NCBI GenBank assembly: GCA_016711435.1 | Contig: JADJSY010000014.1 | Coordinates: 1-35,625, forward strand | Length of the DNA stretch: 35,625 nt | Origin: Lewinellaceae bacterium | Lineage (GTDB): Bacteria > Bacteroidota > Bacteroidia > Chitinophagales > Saprospiraceae | Direction of reading: 5' to 3' | In this document: one piece after another, positions 19,851 through 27,787 of the stretch | Numbering within the stretch: the stretch's first letter is position 1 | How the letters are laid out: every line of letters begins with the position of its first letter | Program-made: the position numbers and the translations under genes | Notes under the pieces: generated by a model | The model's input: only the letters and a program-made list of their open reading frames with translations | Database searches by the model: none | Told to the model about the DNA's origin: nothing

Positions 19851-21188
19851 TTAAAATTTTAGGCTTACCCCTGTATGGAGCGATAAGCCGAGTTGTTTTT
19901 TCTGTCCGAAGAGCATAGGAGATGCCTGTAGACTCCAATTCCGCCCTAAAGAGTAACCGACTCCGGCACTTACCATCCAGGAGAATGAAACGCTGCCGCG
20001 TTCCCGGCTGGTTAGCGTCGGCATATGATTGGCTTCAAAGCACAAATCCTCACACATCTCCGAAAAATGATCTACCTGCATAGATATGTTGCCCGGAACA
20101 TTCAGTGTTCCACCGCCTTCCATAAAACCCTGCCAGCGGCCACGACCAAATGTGCGCCGCAATGCCAGCGGAAGCATCCAGTCCGTTCGCTGGCGCGAAG
20201 TACGCATGGTTAATAAAAATGGTTCGTCAGCAGGCATTGTAGACATGCTGTCCACTTGCGCGATGCGTACTGTCAGGTTAGATTCATTTCCGCTGGAATG
20301 CAGGCCGTATTGAAATTCATAAACTTTTGAACCGGTGTCATAAGGATTAAGGCAAACGCCGTCCATAAGGCGTAATTCGGCGGTATGGGATGAAATCTGC
20401 TGAGTTGTCCGTCGCCATAGACCGGAACTGATTTGCCAGTTCGGACGAACTGCAAAACGCACGGACAACCCAGCCTGCCAACCGGTGGCGGGGCCTTCAC
20501 TATGTTCGGCAAAAACCAATTGATTCGTGTGGCCGGGTGCTCCGGTTACTGGTTGCTGCCATTGCCATACCGGACCGGCAATGGCACTGATTTGCCAGTT
20601 TCGTGCCCGAACAGGTTGAATCCTTGGTACCTGCGTAAAAAATTCTAATTCAGTCTTTTTCCTACAGTCCAATAAAGAAGGTTTCAAATATGGCAGCGAT
20701 ACAACGGTCGGGAGGGTCAGAGGAATAGTGGCAGGTTGGTTCGCTATTGATCGGAATTTTTCAGAAATTACTTGAACTGATAGAATTTCGGCATCATGCT
20801 TTCGGCTTGGCTTCAAAAGATTTGCACCTTTCTCCTTCACAGATTCTGGCTCATTTGATGCAGGCAAATTAGTCAGAGTTACAGCCGATGTTTCAACGGT
20901 GGCAGTGGTATTTTGAGACTGCTCATAGTTTATGGACGACTTAATAGTCGTAGTACTCAAGGCAATCGGCTGCTGGCTATTGTAACTGTAGGTCATACCC
21001 GTCAACAGGCCCACGGTTATACCTCCAGTTAGCCACCACCAGAAAAATATCAAACGACGGCGACGACGTGGTAACCGTGCTTCGATACCTGTCCAAAGCA
21101 GGTCAGGCGCTTCCGGAGCAAAATCACGCAATTCGGAACGAAGATATTGCTCCAGTTCGTCATGTTCATTAAGTGGCGGTTGTGTCAT
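19851..21188 (-). CDS. anti-sigma factor-like membrane protein with C-terminal beta-barrel
   Basis: 445 residues, intact. Residues 1-40 form a cytoplasmic helical segment (EQYLRSELRDFAPEAPDLLW) followed by PRRRRR and one transmembrane helix (about 46-66, FFWWWLTGGITVGLLTGM). A Ser/Thr-rich linker follows to about 170. The last 240 residues have alternating amphipathic strands resembling an outer-membrane beta-barrel (WQISAIAGPVWQWQQP, GWQAGLSVRFAVRPNWQISS, VSAGVGYSLGRNWSLQASP) ending in an aromatic, LKF. Such proteins follow ECF sigma genes in Bacteroidota. Its start overlaps the sigma gene stop by 4 bases, so the products are probably made together and the N-terminus may sequester the sigma factor. 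Confidence 0.77.
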   Translation of the reverse strand: MTQPPLNEHDELEQYLRSELRDFAPEAPDLLWTGIEARLPRRRRRLIFFWWWLTGGITVGLLTGMTYSYNSQQPIALSTTTIKSSINYEQSQNTTATVETSAVTLTNLPASNEPESVKEKGANLLKPSRKHDAEILSVQVISEKFRSIANQPATIPLTLPTVVSLPYLKPSLLDCRKKTELEFFTQVPRIQPVRARNWQISAIAGPVWQWQQPVTGAPGHTNQLVFAEHSEGPATGWQAGLSVRFAVRPNWQISSGLWRRTTQQISSHTAELRLMDGVCLNPYDTGSKVYEFQYGLHSSGNESNLTVRIAQVDSMSTMPADEPFLLTMRTSRQRTDWMLPLALRRTFGRGRWQGFMEGGGTLNVPGNISMQVDHFSEMCEDLCFEANHMPTLTSRERGSVSFSWMVSAGVGYSLGRNWSLQASPMLFGQKKQLGLSLHTGVSLKF

Positions 21189-21757
21189 AACATTAGCAGT
21201 GTTTTATCCACGAGTCCGCGCAAAAATGCTTTGGCCCGGTTAAGTTGTGATTTGGATGTGCTGACAGTAATACCCAATTCCCGTGCAATTTCCTCGTGGC
21301 TTCGTTCTTCAATCACGTAGAGGTTCAGCACAGCCCGAAATCCTGGCGGCAGTTTTTGCAGCAATGCGACCAAACGGCCGGGTTCGTCTGAATCCGGATT
21401 GCTAAAAGCCTGGTCTGCAACTGATAACACTTGTTCCAATTCTGTTTCATTCAACATTTCCGTTTTGATGCGTTGCTTTTGCACATGCGCAATAGCAGTA
21501 CGCAATACGATGCGCCTTACCCATCCTTCCAAACTTCCTTCACCTCGGTACCGGCCTATATCACGGAATACCTGTACAAACGATTCTTGCAACAAATCTT
21601 CCGCCTCTTGCCGGGAAGTTGTGAATCGCTGGCATACGCCGAACATACGGTTCTTGAATTGCCCCCATAAAGCATACTGCGCCTGACGATTGCCTGCATG
21701 ACAGGCCTTCGCCAGCGCGAACCCTTCCGGGTCAGGCAGCAAATGGGTGTGTTTCAT
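21185..21757 (-). CDS. ECF-type RNA polymerase sigma factor
   Basis: 190 residues, intact. Sigma-2 region around residues 25-95 (FTTSRQEAEDLLQESFVQVF, the conserved DxxQExF-like helix, then EGSLEGWVRRIVLRTA) and sigma-4 around 125-185 (LPPGFRAVLNLYVIEERSH, EEIARELGITVSTSKSQLNRAKAFLRGLV, the helix-turn-helix). No sigma-3 domain. It heads a collinear series: anti-sigma/barrel protein, MbnP-like protein, two di-heme peroxidases. It is probably autoregulated with its anti-sigma. The signal is unknown; copper or envelope redox stress is an inference from the genes behind it. Confidence 0.93.
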   Translation of the reverse strand: MKHTHLLPDPEGFALAKACHAGNRQAQYALWGQFKNRMFGVCQRFTTSRQEAEDLLQESFVQVFRDIGRYRGEGSLEGWVRRIVLRTAIAHVQKQRIKTEMLNETELEQVLSVADQAFSNPDSDEPGRLVALLQKLPPGFRAVLNLYVIEERSHEEIARELGITVSTSKSQLNRAKAFLRGLVDKTLLML

Positions 21758-21904
21758 ATGCGTGTGTTAAAAACCTAAGTGCAGACCAGTGATGAAAAAG
21801 GTTGCATGAAGGAAAACTTTTTTGGGCAGAACAGCCGAACCTTTATGGGTGGTTTACCACGTTGGGAATACATCTTGCACTGGACTTACTCCTTTCTTTT
21901 AAAG

Positions 21905-22279
21905 TTATTTTAGGATGGAACGCTTTTCAAACTTTTTCACTAATCCCCTTAGTATCTCCTCCACCTCCTCCATCCATTTTTCCAACATTTCTTTATCTTT
22001 ATAAGGGATAACATCCTCATTTACTTGAGGATGTTCTTCAGGCCCGCTCTCCAAGAACATTTCTCCGACACCTGTCAACAGCCAGTGTAGATTCACTTGT
22101 GCATACCTACCCGATATCCGATTTAGTATTTCTCCAGATATATTGCTATTGCCACTTATCATCCTGTTGATATTAGGTTGTGTCTTCCCAATGCTCTCAG
22201 CAAAACTTGATTGATTAAGGTGCAATGCCTTAATCAATTTTTTCAGTCTTATACCTTGATCAATTTGATATTGCTCCAT
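21905..22279 (-). CDS. XRE-family transcriptional repressor
   Basis: 124 residues, intact. Residues about 8-70 are a Cro/C1-type helix-turn-helix (LKKLIKALHLNQSSFAESIG, QPNINRMISGNSNISGEIL), followed by YAQVNLHWLLTGVGEMFL, a segment common in Bacteroidota XRE regulators, and a charged coiled tail (MLEKWMEEVEEILRGLVKKF). It is transcribed away from a plus-strand gene at 22401, with a clear AT-rich inverted repeat between them, the layout of a regulator controlling itself and its neighbour. It marks the left edge of the defence island. Confidence 0.88.
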   Translation of the reverse strand: MEQYQIDQGIRLKKLIKALHLNQSSFAESIGKTQPNINRMISGNSNISGEILNRISGRYAQVNLHWLLTGVGEMFLESGPEEHPQVNEDVIPYKDKEMLEKWMEEVEEILRGLVKKFEKRSILK

Positions 22280-22300
22280 TTTACAAAAAAAATATGTATT

Positions 22301-22342
22301 ATTTTACATAATTTTTCAAATTATTTTAAAATTATGTAAAAT
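22301..22342. promoter_or_regulatory. inverted-repeat operator between the XRE gene and its divergent neighbour
   Basis: ATTTTACATAATTTT (22301-22315) and its exact reverse complement AAAATTATGTAAAAT (22328-22342), 12 bases apart. Partial copies (TTTTAC, GTAAAAT) recur at about 22278-22284 and 22386-22393. Perfect 15-base dyads between a regulator and a divergent gene are typical operators; binding by the XRE protein is inference. Confidence 0.62.
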
Positions 22343-22348
22343 TTGGCA

Positions 22349-22356
22349 TAATTTTG
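22349..22356 (+). promoter_or_regulatory. possible -7 box of the 22401 gene
   Basis: TAATTTTG fits the Bacteroidota TAnnTTTG consensus and lies 7 bases after the operator dyad, 45 bases before the ATG. The upstream TTTG-like -33 box is not clear. A repressor on the dyad would block it. Confidence 0.35.
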
Positions 22357-22400
22357 TTTGAAAGTTACCCAAAAAGTAAATCAGTGTAAAATTTTTGATC

Positions 22401-22916
22401 ATGGGAGCAGAAAAACCTCAATTTGAAGAGACAATTACTAACCACCAAACACCAATTAGGCCGCTCCTTACAGGAGTAGCCATTTTATTCATAACTCTTA
22501 TGATATTCACCAAAGTAGATATCAATGGGAAAAATGAAATTCCGCAACTCAGCCCGAAAGAAGAAGCAAAGTTGCAGAAACGTCTAAAAGAAATTGATGA
22601 CTCTGAACAGTATGCTTTGATTGCAAAAGAAGATGGATGGTATCTATGCAACCATCCAGGACGCCCTACTTTTTACCTACATGCAGGAGAAGTATGGAAG
22701 TATGGTACAACCACTAAACAGCAGTTTGGCAGGTATACTCTTACGTTCCTGGAAAAAACAAAGGTTTTCTATATTATTCAATTCCAAGGCACCATTGCAG
22801 AATGCTTGAAAGAGGAACAGCGCAAGATGTATTACTACCCTTACCTACCTGAAAATCTGGCTCGGTCAGAGATAGACCGTTTACCCAGACCACCATATAA
22901 TAGTAAAATGCAGTAG
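22401..22916 (+). CDS. unidentified single-helix membrane protein
   Basis: 171 residues from the ATG at 22401 (MGAEKPQFEETITNHQTP); a TTG two codons upstream is less likely. One transmembrane helix at about 21-38 (LLTGVAILFITLMIFTKV), a short charged coil (SPKEEAKLQKRLKEID), then a soluble domain with many aromatics (YALIAKEDGWYLCNHPGRPT, VWKYGTTTKQQFGRYTLTFL, KVFYIIQFQGTIAECLKEEQ) ending in a Pro/Arg-rich tail. I do not recognise the family. It is divergent from the XRE regulator across an operator-like repeat, so probably repressed by it. Codon and base use look the same as in the defence genes. Confidence 0.8.
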   Translation: MGAEKPQFEETITNHQTPIRPLLTGVAILFITLMIFTKVDINGKNEIPQLSPKEEAKLQKRLKEIDDSEQYALIAKEDGWYLCNHPGRPTFYLHAGEVWKYGTTTKQQFGRYTLTFLEKTKVFYIIQFQGTIAECLKEEQRKMYYYPYLPENLARSEIDRLPRPPYNSKMQ

Positions 22917-22918
22917 GC

Positions 22919-22949
22919 TTGCGGTTTAATACAATCGCTTGTACATTTG
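22919..22949 (+). promoter_or_regulatory. Bacteroidota-type promoter for the 22964 gene
   Basis: TACATTTG (22942-22949) matches the TAnnTTTG -7 consensus exactly, and TTG at 22919-22921 lies 20 bases upstream as a -33 element. The predicted start of transcription is only about 5-10 bases before the ATG at 22964, giving a very short leader. Confidence 0.5.
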
Positions 22950-22963
22950 TAAAAATTTACACC

Positions 22964-23221
22964 ATGAATGTAGGTAAAGTCGCCCAAGAGGATGTTGCCG
23001 ACAAGATCGACACCTCATATATTTTAGCACTGTTTCAACATATAGATAAAGTGGCAATTACCTTTATTTGTACGAAAGACGAACGTGAGGTAGCGGATTG
23101 GACAGATGAAGATGGTCGTCATATCGTAATTCGTTTACCCTATAAAGAAGTCAAAAGGTTGTCAGATATCAGACCTTTGATGCTGGCAGGCGTACAAGAA
23201 CGATTAGGATTGATGGGGTGA
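22964..23221 (+). CDS. unidentified small protein
   Basis: 85 residues from MNVGKVAQEDVADKIDTSYI; this start is preferred to an upstream in-frame ATG at 22919 because a good promoter box lies between the two. Predicted mixed alpha/beta, acidic: FQHIDKVAITFICTKDEREV, RHIVIRLPYKEVKRLSDIRP, ending VQERLGLMG. No signal peptide or membrane helix. Family not recognised. It is convergent with the CBASS nuclease gene, whose stop is 40 bases away, and no obvious terminator lies between, so read-through antisense effects are possible. Confidence 0.72.
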   Translation: MNVGKVAQEDVADKIDTSYILALFQHIDKVAITFICTKDEREVADWTDEDGRHIVIRLPYKEVKRLSDIRPLMLAGVQERLGLMG

Positions 23222-23261
23222 ATCCAGCAATACTTTAGAGTTTTATTCATGTGATTCATAG

Positions 23262-24411
23262 TTATAGTAGAAAAATCGGCCGAAACCCACCAAATTCCCA
23301 ATTCATATCGTAGATTAAAATCGGCATTTCCTTTTTTGGTAGTATTGCCATGCCGGAGCGAACAGCGATTGAAAGGGGAACAGCTGGTAAAAGGTGAAGC
23401 ATGGTCTTTGCCCCGTAAGCAGCCTGCAGTTCATTAAGCAGTTGATGAAACAACTTTACGAATTGATTTACTTGTGAAGGATGCTTCAGGTAATCACGAT
23501 TCGGAACTGCCCCTTCTAAAGTAATTGTATAAACATCCGTTTCGTTCGGCCAAAGCCCTTCATATTTATCGGGTTGAATATGATCACTTAATGCCAATAG
23601 AAGAACGGGGGAATCTATGTGAGTTTACAGTTTGAGGTCGCTCTATACGATAGCCAGGGAGCATAGCATGGTCAATATCCACAGGCCAATCCCATGATTG
23701 CGTTTCTCTGCTCCTTTGAAAAACTTCCACGTGGTTCACCCTGGTGTCGGTAATCAACTTACCTAACAGGAATAAAAAAGGCATGCTACCCAATGCAAAT
23801 ACAGATAAACGCCCCATTTCTTGCCCGTATAGATCAAAAAGTCTTTTAAACTCCTGCTCTATTTTCCCCCGATTATAATCCCAGTAGTTTTCTGTACCGT
23901 CCCCATCTTCCTGTGTTCGATCAATCATTAATATATCTTTAGACGCCGGATAATACCCACTCCTGATAATGGTGCCTTCCACTTCACGAATATCAACTGA
24001 TACAGGTCGTCCTGCAATCTTGGATTTGAATATGAGTACCTCCGTTTTTTGATCCACTGTGATTCCAGTCACCCGATCGATGCGGTACTCGTGCTCCTTT
24101 TTCATTTCCAGGAGTATATCCACAGTGTATATTTCGGGATTGTCATCAATCTCTTTGTGACAATCTTTGCACACGATTATAATATTTCGAGCATCCGTGG
24201 CCAATTTATCAGAATCTGGGCCTCCTCGGGGGCCGTCTTCTTTAGCACCAATAATATGGGCCATGTCACTAAAATTACCGGACATAAGTGTCAGACCATT
24301 ATACCATAAAGGCTTGTTGCATCCCCTGATAGAGCATCTCCCTCCCGCAGCGCTCCATACTGCAAGGCGTACTTTAGGTTGGATGTTAGGTCTATTCATT
24401 TTCTTTTCCAT
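23262..24411 (-). CDS. cap5: Cap5: HNH-SAVED nuclease, CBASS effector, one frameshift
   Basis: Start MEKKMNRPNIQPKVRLAVWS (an internal Met at 24399 is an alternative). Residues 20-95 form an HNH nuclease with zinc Cys: CSIRGC (26-31), MAHIIGAKEDG (His52), RNIIIVCKDCHKEID (Asn76, Cys81, Cys84, His85). The rest is a SAVED nucleotide sensor: KTEVLIFKSKIAGRPVSV, GQEMGRLSVFALGSMPFLFL, then after an indel near 23615 THIDSPVLLLALSDHIQPD, TDVYTITLEGAVPN and a C-terminus ending FRPIFLL. About 383 residues, normal for Cap5. In studied systems cyclic nucleotide binding to SAVED makes Cap5 oligomerise and cut double-stranded DNA. The frame joins well across the break, so the gene is probably whole. Overlaps the cap3 stop. 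Confidence 0.87.
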
Positions 24412-24895
24412 ATTCAGCCATTTTTGAGAAACTTGCATTTGCACGATAACCACACCATACTCTTATCGCTTTTTCTCCGATAATGATAAAAAACAACATC
24501 TCGTAATGGTTTTTGGGGTCGAGTAGTTTAAGGCGCCAGTTGTCCCAATCTACTTTTGAAGGAGTTGGGTAATCTTCCGGATGGGTATGCCATTCGCCTA
24601 AGTAGTTACAAGTGCCTGAACTCAATCGCCAAACCTTATCTAAAATTTTCTGGTGGTGATTAGAGCGATAAAAACGGAAACGTTTCCGCCGATCCTGTGG
24701 TAAAGGAGTAGTTACTTCATCCACAACAGCATCTCCAGTTTCCAAAATGATACGACCAAGTAATAGACCTCCCGCTTCAGGTGCCGTATTCCCCTGCCGG
24801 TATGACAACATGGTTTTCCATGTGTCAGGAGTAATTTCGAGCAATTGCCCATGCTCATCTTTAAAAATTATTGCCACAGATTGGACAGTTTTCAT
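24392..24895 (-). CDS. cap3: Cap3: JAMM-type isopeptidase of CBASS
   Basis: 167 residues from MKTVQSVAIIFKDEHGQLLE; this start is chosen because a longer in-frame extension overlaps the end of cap2 and lacks family residues. The JAB/JAMM signature is complete: Glu40 in PEAGGLLLGR, then EWHTHPEDYPTPSKVDWDNW with His103, His105, Ser113 and Asp116 (HxHx7Sx2D). It would bind one zinc and cleave an isopeptide or amide bond. In type II CBASS Cap3 removes the CD-NTase from targets conjugated by Cap2. It overlaps cap2 by 35 bases and cap5 by about 20, indicating a tight operon. Confidence 0.9.
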   Translation of the reverse strand: MKTVQSVAIIFKDEHGQLLEITPDTWKTMLSYRQGNTAPEAGGLLLGRIILETGDAVVDEVTTPLPQDRRKRFRFYRSNHHQKILDKVWRLSSGTCNYLGEWHTHPEDYPTPSKVDWDNWRLKLLDPKNHYEMLFFIIIGEKAIRVWCGYRANASFSKMAEYGKENE

Positions 24896-26563
24896 CAGCG
24901 AAATTATGCTGGAGGTCCATAAGTTCCATTTCACTCTGTTTATAACGATTTGAAACCTGGAATCCCGCTTGTTCAAATGCTTCAGGATCACCTTTCCAGG
25001 AAACGATTGCATTGATTGTCTCTTTTCCGGCAAGCACCTTTTCTAAATTTCTAATTGTCAGGTTGGCAACTTGCCTTGCATCTAAGCAACCGTAGGGAAC
25101 GAAGGCGGAATTACACCCGGAAATAAATTTAGAGAAATGCTTTGGCTGATTCATGTGGGCAAATGAGGCACGATTGCAACCAAAATGTACGTCATCTCCA
25201 TATAGGCAAAAATAGCAACCCCGACTATTTTTCAGATTAGTAATTAAACAGTGCCCTCCCAACCCATAAGGGTCAAGCCAAGAAAACAGCACGGGTAAAC
25301 CAGGATGCTTATCTCTGAAATATTGTGTCAAGAAGCAGTTGGCAGCAGGATTACCGGTTGCAACAACCACAAAATCGACCAGACTGAAATCGGCTTTTTG
25401 ATTTTGAATTGCATCAAATGCTGTAGCTGAGAAGGCATTAATTTGAACGTTAGGAAAGGCATTGGAGAAATGTACTTTCAATACTTCTACTTTAGGCAGG
25501 CCAATTCCACGCCATCCAATACAATGCCGGTGAATGTTTTCGCTGCTTAGAATATCGTGATCTATCAAAGTCAAAGAAGAAACGCCCATCCTGATCAGGT
25601 CTTCACTTATGAAACCACCTACGGAGCCACAACCTATGATTACACCCTGTTTACCGAACAACGAATTGACTACATTTCCACGAGCCACTAAAAATGAAGC
25701 ATCTACACGTTTTACCGAAAGAGGAAAAATACTTTTACAAGATCGGCTATCAAAAAGCGGATGCTTATCCGCGTGAGCGGGACTCCGCAGTTCCAATGCG
25801 AAACAGGCCAAGTTGCCATCTGGCTGATTTGTACTCAATACTACGTATTCGTTTCTTTTGGGCCTTCTGATGTATTGTTGAATTTCTTCAATCAGACTTG
25901 GGGTTACATCTTTGAATAACCAGTCCTGAACAAATGTATGGCTCAGCACCTGATCATATTTGGGCGGGGTTATAGGTCCAGGCAGATGGATGTATAACCC
26001 ATTTTGATTCGTGGGAGGTATTTTCCCAAGAATCTGGAAGCACGAGAAGCGCGATCGGCTTCCATGGCTAAAAGTTTATTACCATGCCGTTCAATATGAA
26101 TCAATTTGACACCCCGTGTAAAATCCAAATCACATTCCAACTCCCGGATGTTTTTTCGTGCGCCCCAGTACTGCTCAAATTCATTTGGAAAATCCTCCTT
26201 ATTCTCTCCTGTTATGCCTTTGCGAACGGTTTCCAGCGCAAGGCCCAGACAGTATGTTACGACGCCTTGCGGGTTTTGAAAGTTAACAAACAAGTCTTCC
26301 TTTCGTGTATAGCAAATTGCTCCTTTTGAGTCGATATGCGGTATAAAGCCAAAAAAGTCATAGGGTATGAGCGAAATCACTGGAACGTCATACGGAAACC
26401 CTTTTGGGAATTCGATACGGATTTGGGCAAGTTTATTTTCAATCAACACATGACATTCGAACGATGCATAAAATTCCGACCGAGGTGGCACATCTAACTG
26501 TGTCAGGTTTTGTACACCCTCGGATGATTGTAAAAGTGATTGAAGCGTATTAGAGTCTATCAA
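24861..26563 (-). CDS. cap2: Cap2: E2-E1 fusion conjugating enzyme of CBASS, one frameshift
   Basis: Two frames (26563-25970 and 25949-24861) that read as separate E2 and E1 genes. Near 26020 the E2 frame shifts, and the other frame continues GKIPPTNQNGLYIHLPGPIT straight into the E1 part, so one fused gene of about 567 residues is the better reading. E2 part: PPRSEFYASFECHVLIEN, FPKGFPYDVPVISL, HIDSKGAICY with the catalytic Cys. E1 part: GVIIGCGSVGGFISEDL (nucleotide loop), LTLIDHDILSSENIHRHCIG, GLPKVEVLK, and two CxxC pairs (CYFC, CPIC) likely holding zinc. In type II CBASS Cap2 links the CD-NTase C-terminus to targets, priming the enzyme. Confidence 0.89.
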
Positions 26564-26592
26564 CCCGTTAATGATTTAGAAGGATGGTAGAT

Positions 26593-27642
26593 TTATGCTG
26601 ATTCGTTTGAACCCACGATGGCAGGCGCACCAACACGTGCTGTTTGCTCTTTGGGCGGTACGGGAAAGTCTTTCCCAAATTCTTCTTCTAATCGCTTGCA
26701 GGCTTCATGTGGATCAGTGGTATCATTGATTGCAAAGTCCAAAGCGTCTCGTAGCCGCACCAAAGATTTCTTAAAAGCGGCATGATGTTTATCTTCGAAT
26801 TTGGCAAACAAATCATTGCCTGGTGGGACAGGCAATGCAACTGAGATTTTACCTGTTATGGGATCGAATTGATTGAGAATATATATGGTGAAGTCCAAAA
26901 GTGCCTGCCCATCTACCGGTTTTTCATTTCCAGTAAAACGGTCTTTTTCAAAGCAACAGACAAATCCATTGTTAGCCAAAGCCGTAATAGCAATACCCGT
27001 CGGTCGCCCATCTCCTGCATCAAAATTGTTGTCTTTCCATCGCTTCATATCACGAATTGCCCGACGAAACTGTGCTCTCTTATCTTCATCATTCGACCAT
27101 CCATTAATCAGGTTTTTTACCTTGGTTGGGCTTGATTCTTCCCATTTCTTATCGTTTTCGTTGCATGTCTTCGTACCACGGGCAAGGTGGTGACAATCCC
27201 CGGAATTAAGGGAAGGATCTGCGTACGTAGCAATATCAATGTGAAAAAACGGCAATCCATCTTCAATATATTGGACACGGACGCAAGGTTTCTTGTGTTC
27301 AGGAATTCTTACAGGCGGGCGATATACGGCATCCCAAATCCACTGTTTTACTTCCATCGGCTTGTAGTCATCATTACAAATCGAGAGGGAAACGCCTAAG
27401 TCGAGGTCGTAGTCTTCATATTCTGACACCGGATAAACTCCCGTATGCATTGCATAACTTCCCTGGTCAAAAAATGTAACTGTTATCGGCGGATCGATTT
27501 TCTCGTCTTCGTTCTTTTTAGCGAAATAATCCAAGATGGCCTTTTTAATTATTTCTTTCTTTTCAATTAAAAAGGCCTTGTCCTTTGCATCCAGTTTAAT
27601 GGTTTTATGAAATTCTTCAAATTGCGGTTGAATTTTGGCCAT
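26593..27642 (-). CDS. CBASS CD-NTase (cGAS-like nucleotidyltransferase)
   Basis: 349 residues, intact. The catalytic pattern is clear: FFDQGSYAMHTGV with Gly61-Ser62, EDYDLDLGVSL with Asp79 and Asp81, and PFFHIDIATYAD with Asp136 as third acid. The helical C-terminal half includes RRAIRDMKRWKDNNFDAGDG and FTIYILNQFDPITG. In type II CBASS it makes a cyclic di- or trinucleotide on infection; the clade and product cannot be set from this reading. The C-terminus ends VGAPAIVGSNESA, a flexible tail such as Cap2 uses for conjugation; the terminal residue is Ala. It starts the core operon: cap2 begins 29 bases after its stop. Confidence 0.9.
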   Translation of the reverse strand: MAKIQPQFEEFHKTIKLDAKDKAFLIEKKEIIKKAILDYFAKKNEDEKIDPPITVTFFDQGSYAMHTGVYPVSEYEDYDLDLGVSLSICNDDYKPMEVKQWIWDAVYRPPVRIPEHKKPCVRVQYIEDGLPFFHIDIATYADPSLNSGDCHHLARGTKTCNENDKKWEESSPTKVKNLINGWSNDEDKRAQFRRAIRDMKRWKDNNFDAGDGRPTGIAITALANNGFVCCFEKDRFTGNEKPVDGQALLDFTIYILNQFDPITGKISVALPVPPGNDLFAKFEDKHHAAFKKSLVRLRDALDFAINDTTDPHEACKRLEEEFGKDFPVPPKEQTARVGAPAIVGSNESA

Positions 27643-27787
27643 GATCCTATTTTTAAATTTTTTATTTCAAAAACCAGACCAACTGCAAAACATTCTGTAT
27701 TTATTACTCAGTCAATATTTTCCAATATAAGCATCTGCCATAATTTCAGGTTTGATGAGAAATTCCTGTCACCATGGGTAATTCTTG

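Noticed and set aside
23584..24453. An HNH protein ending at 23584, taken as a truncated effector.
   Set aside because: The adjacent frame continues the SAVED domain to 23262 in the expected length, so a one-base error is more likely than truncation.
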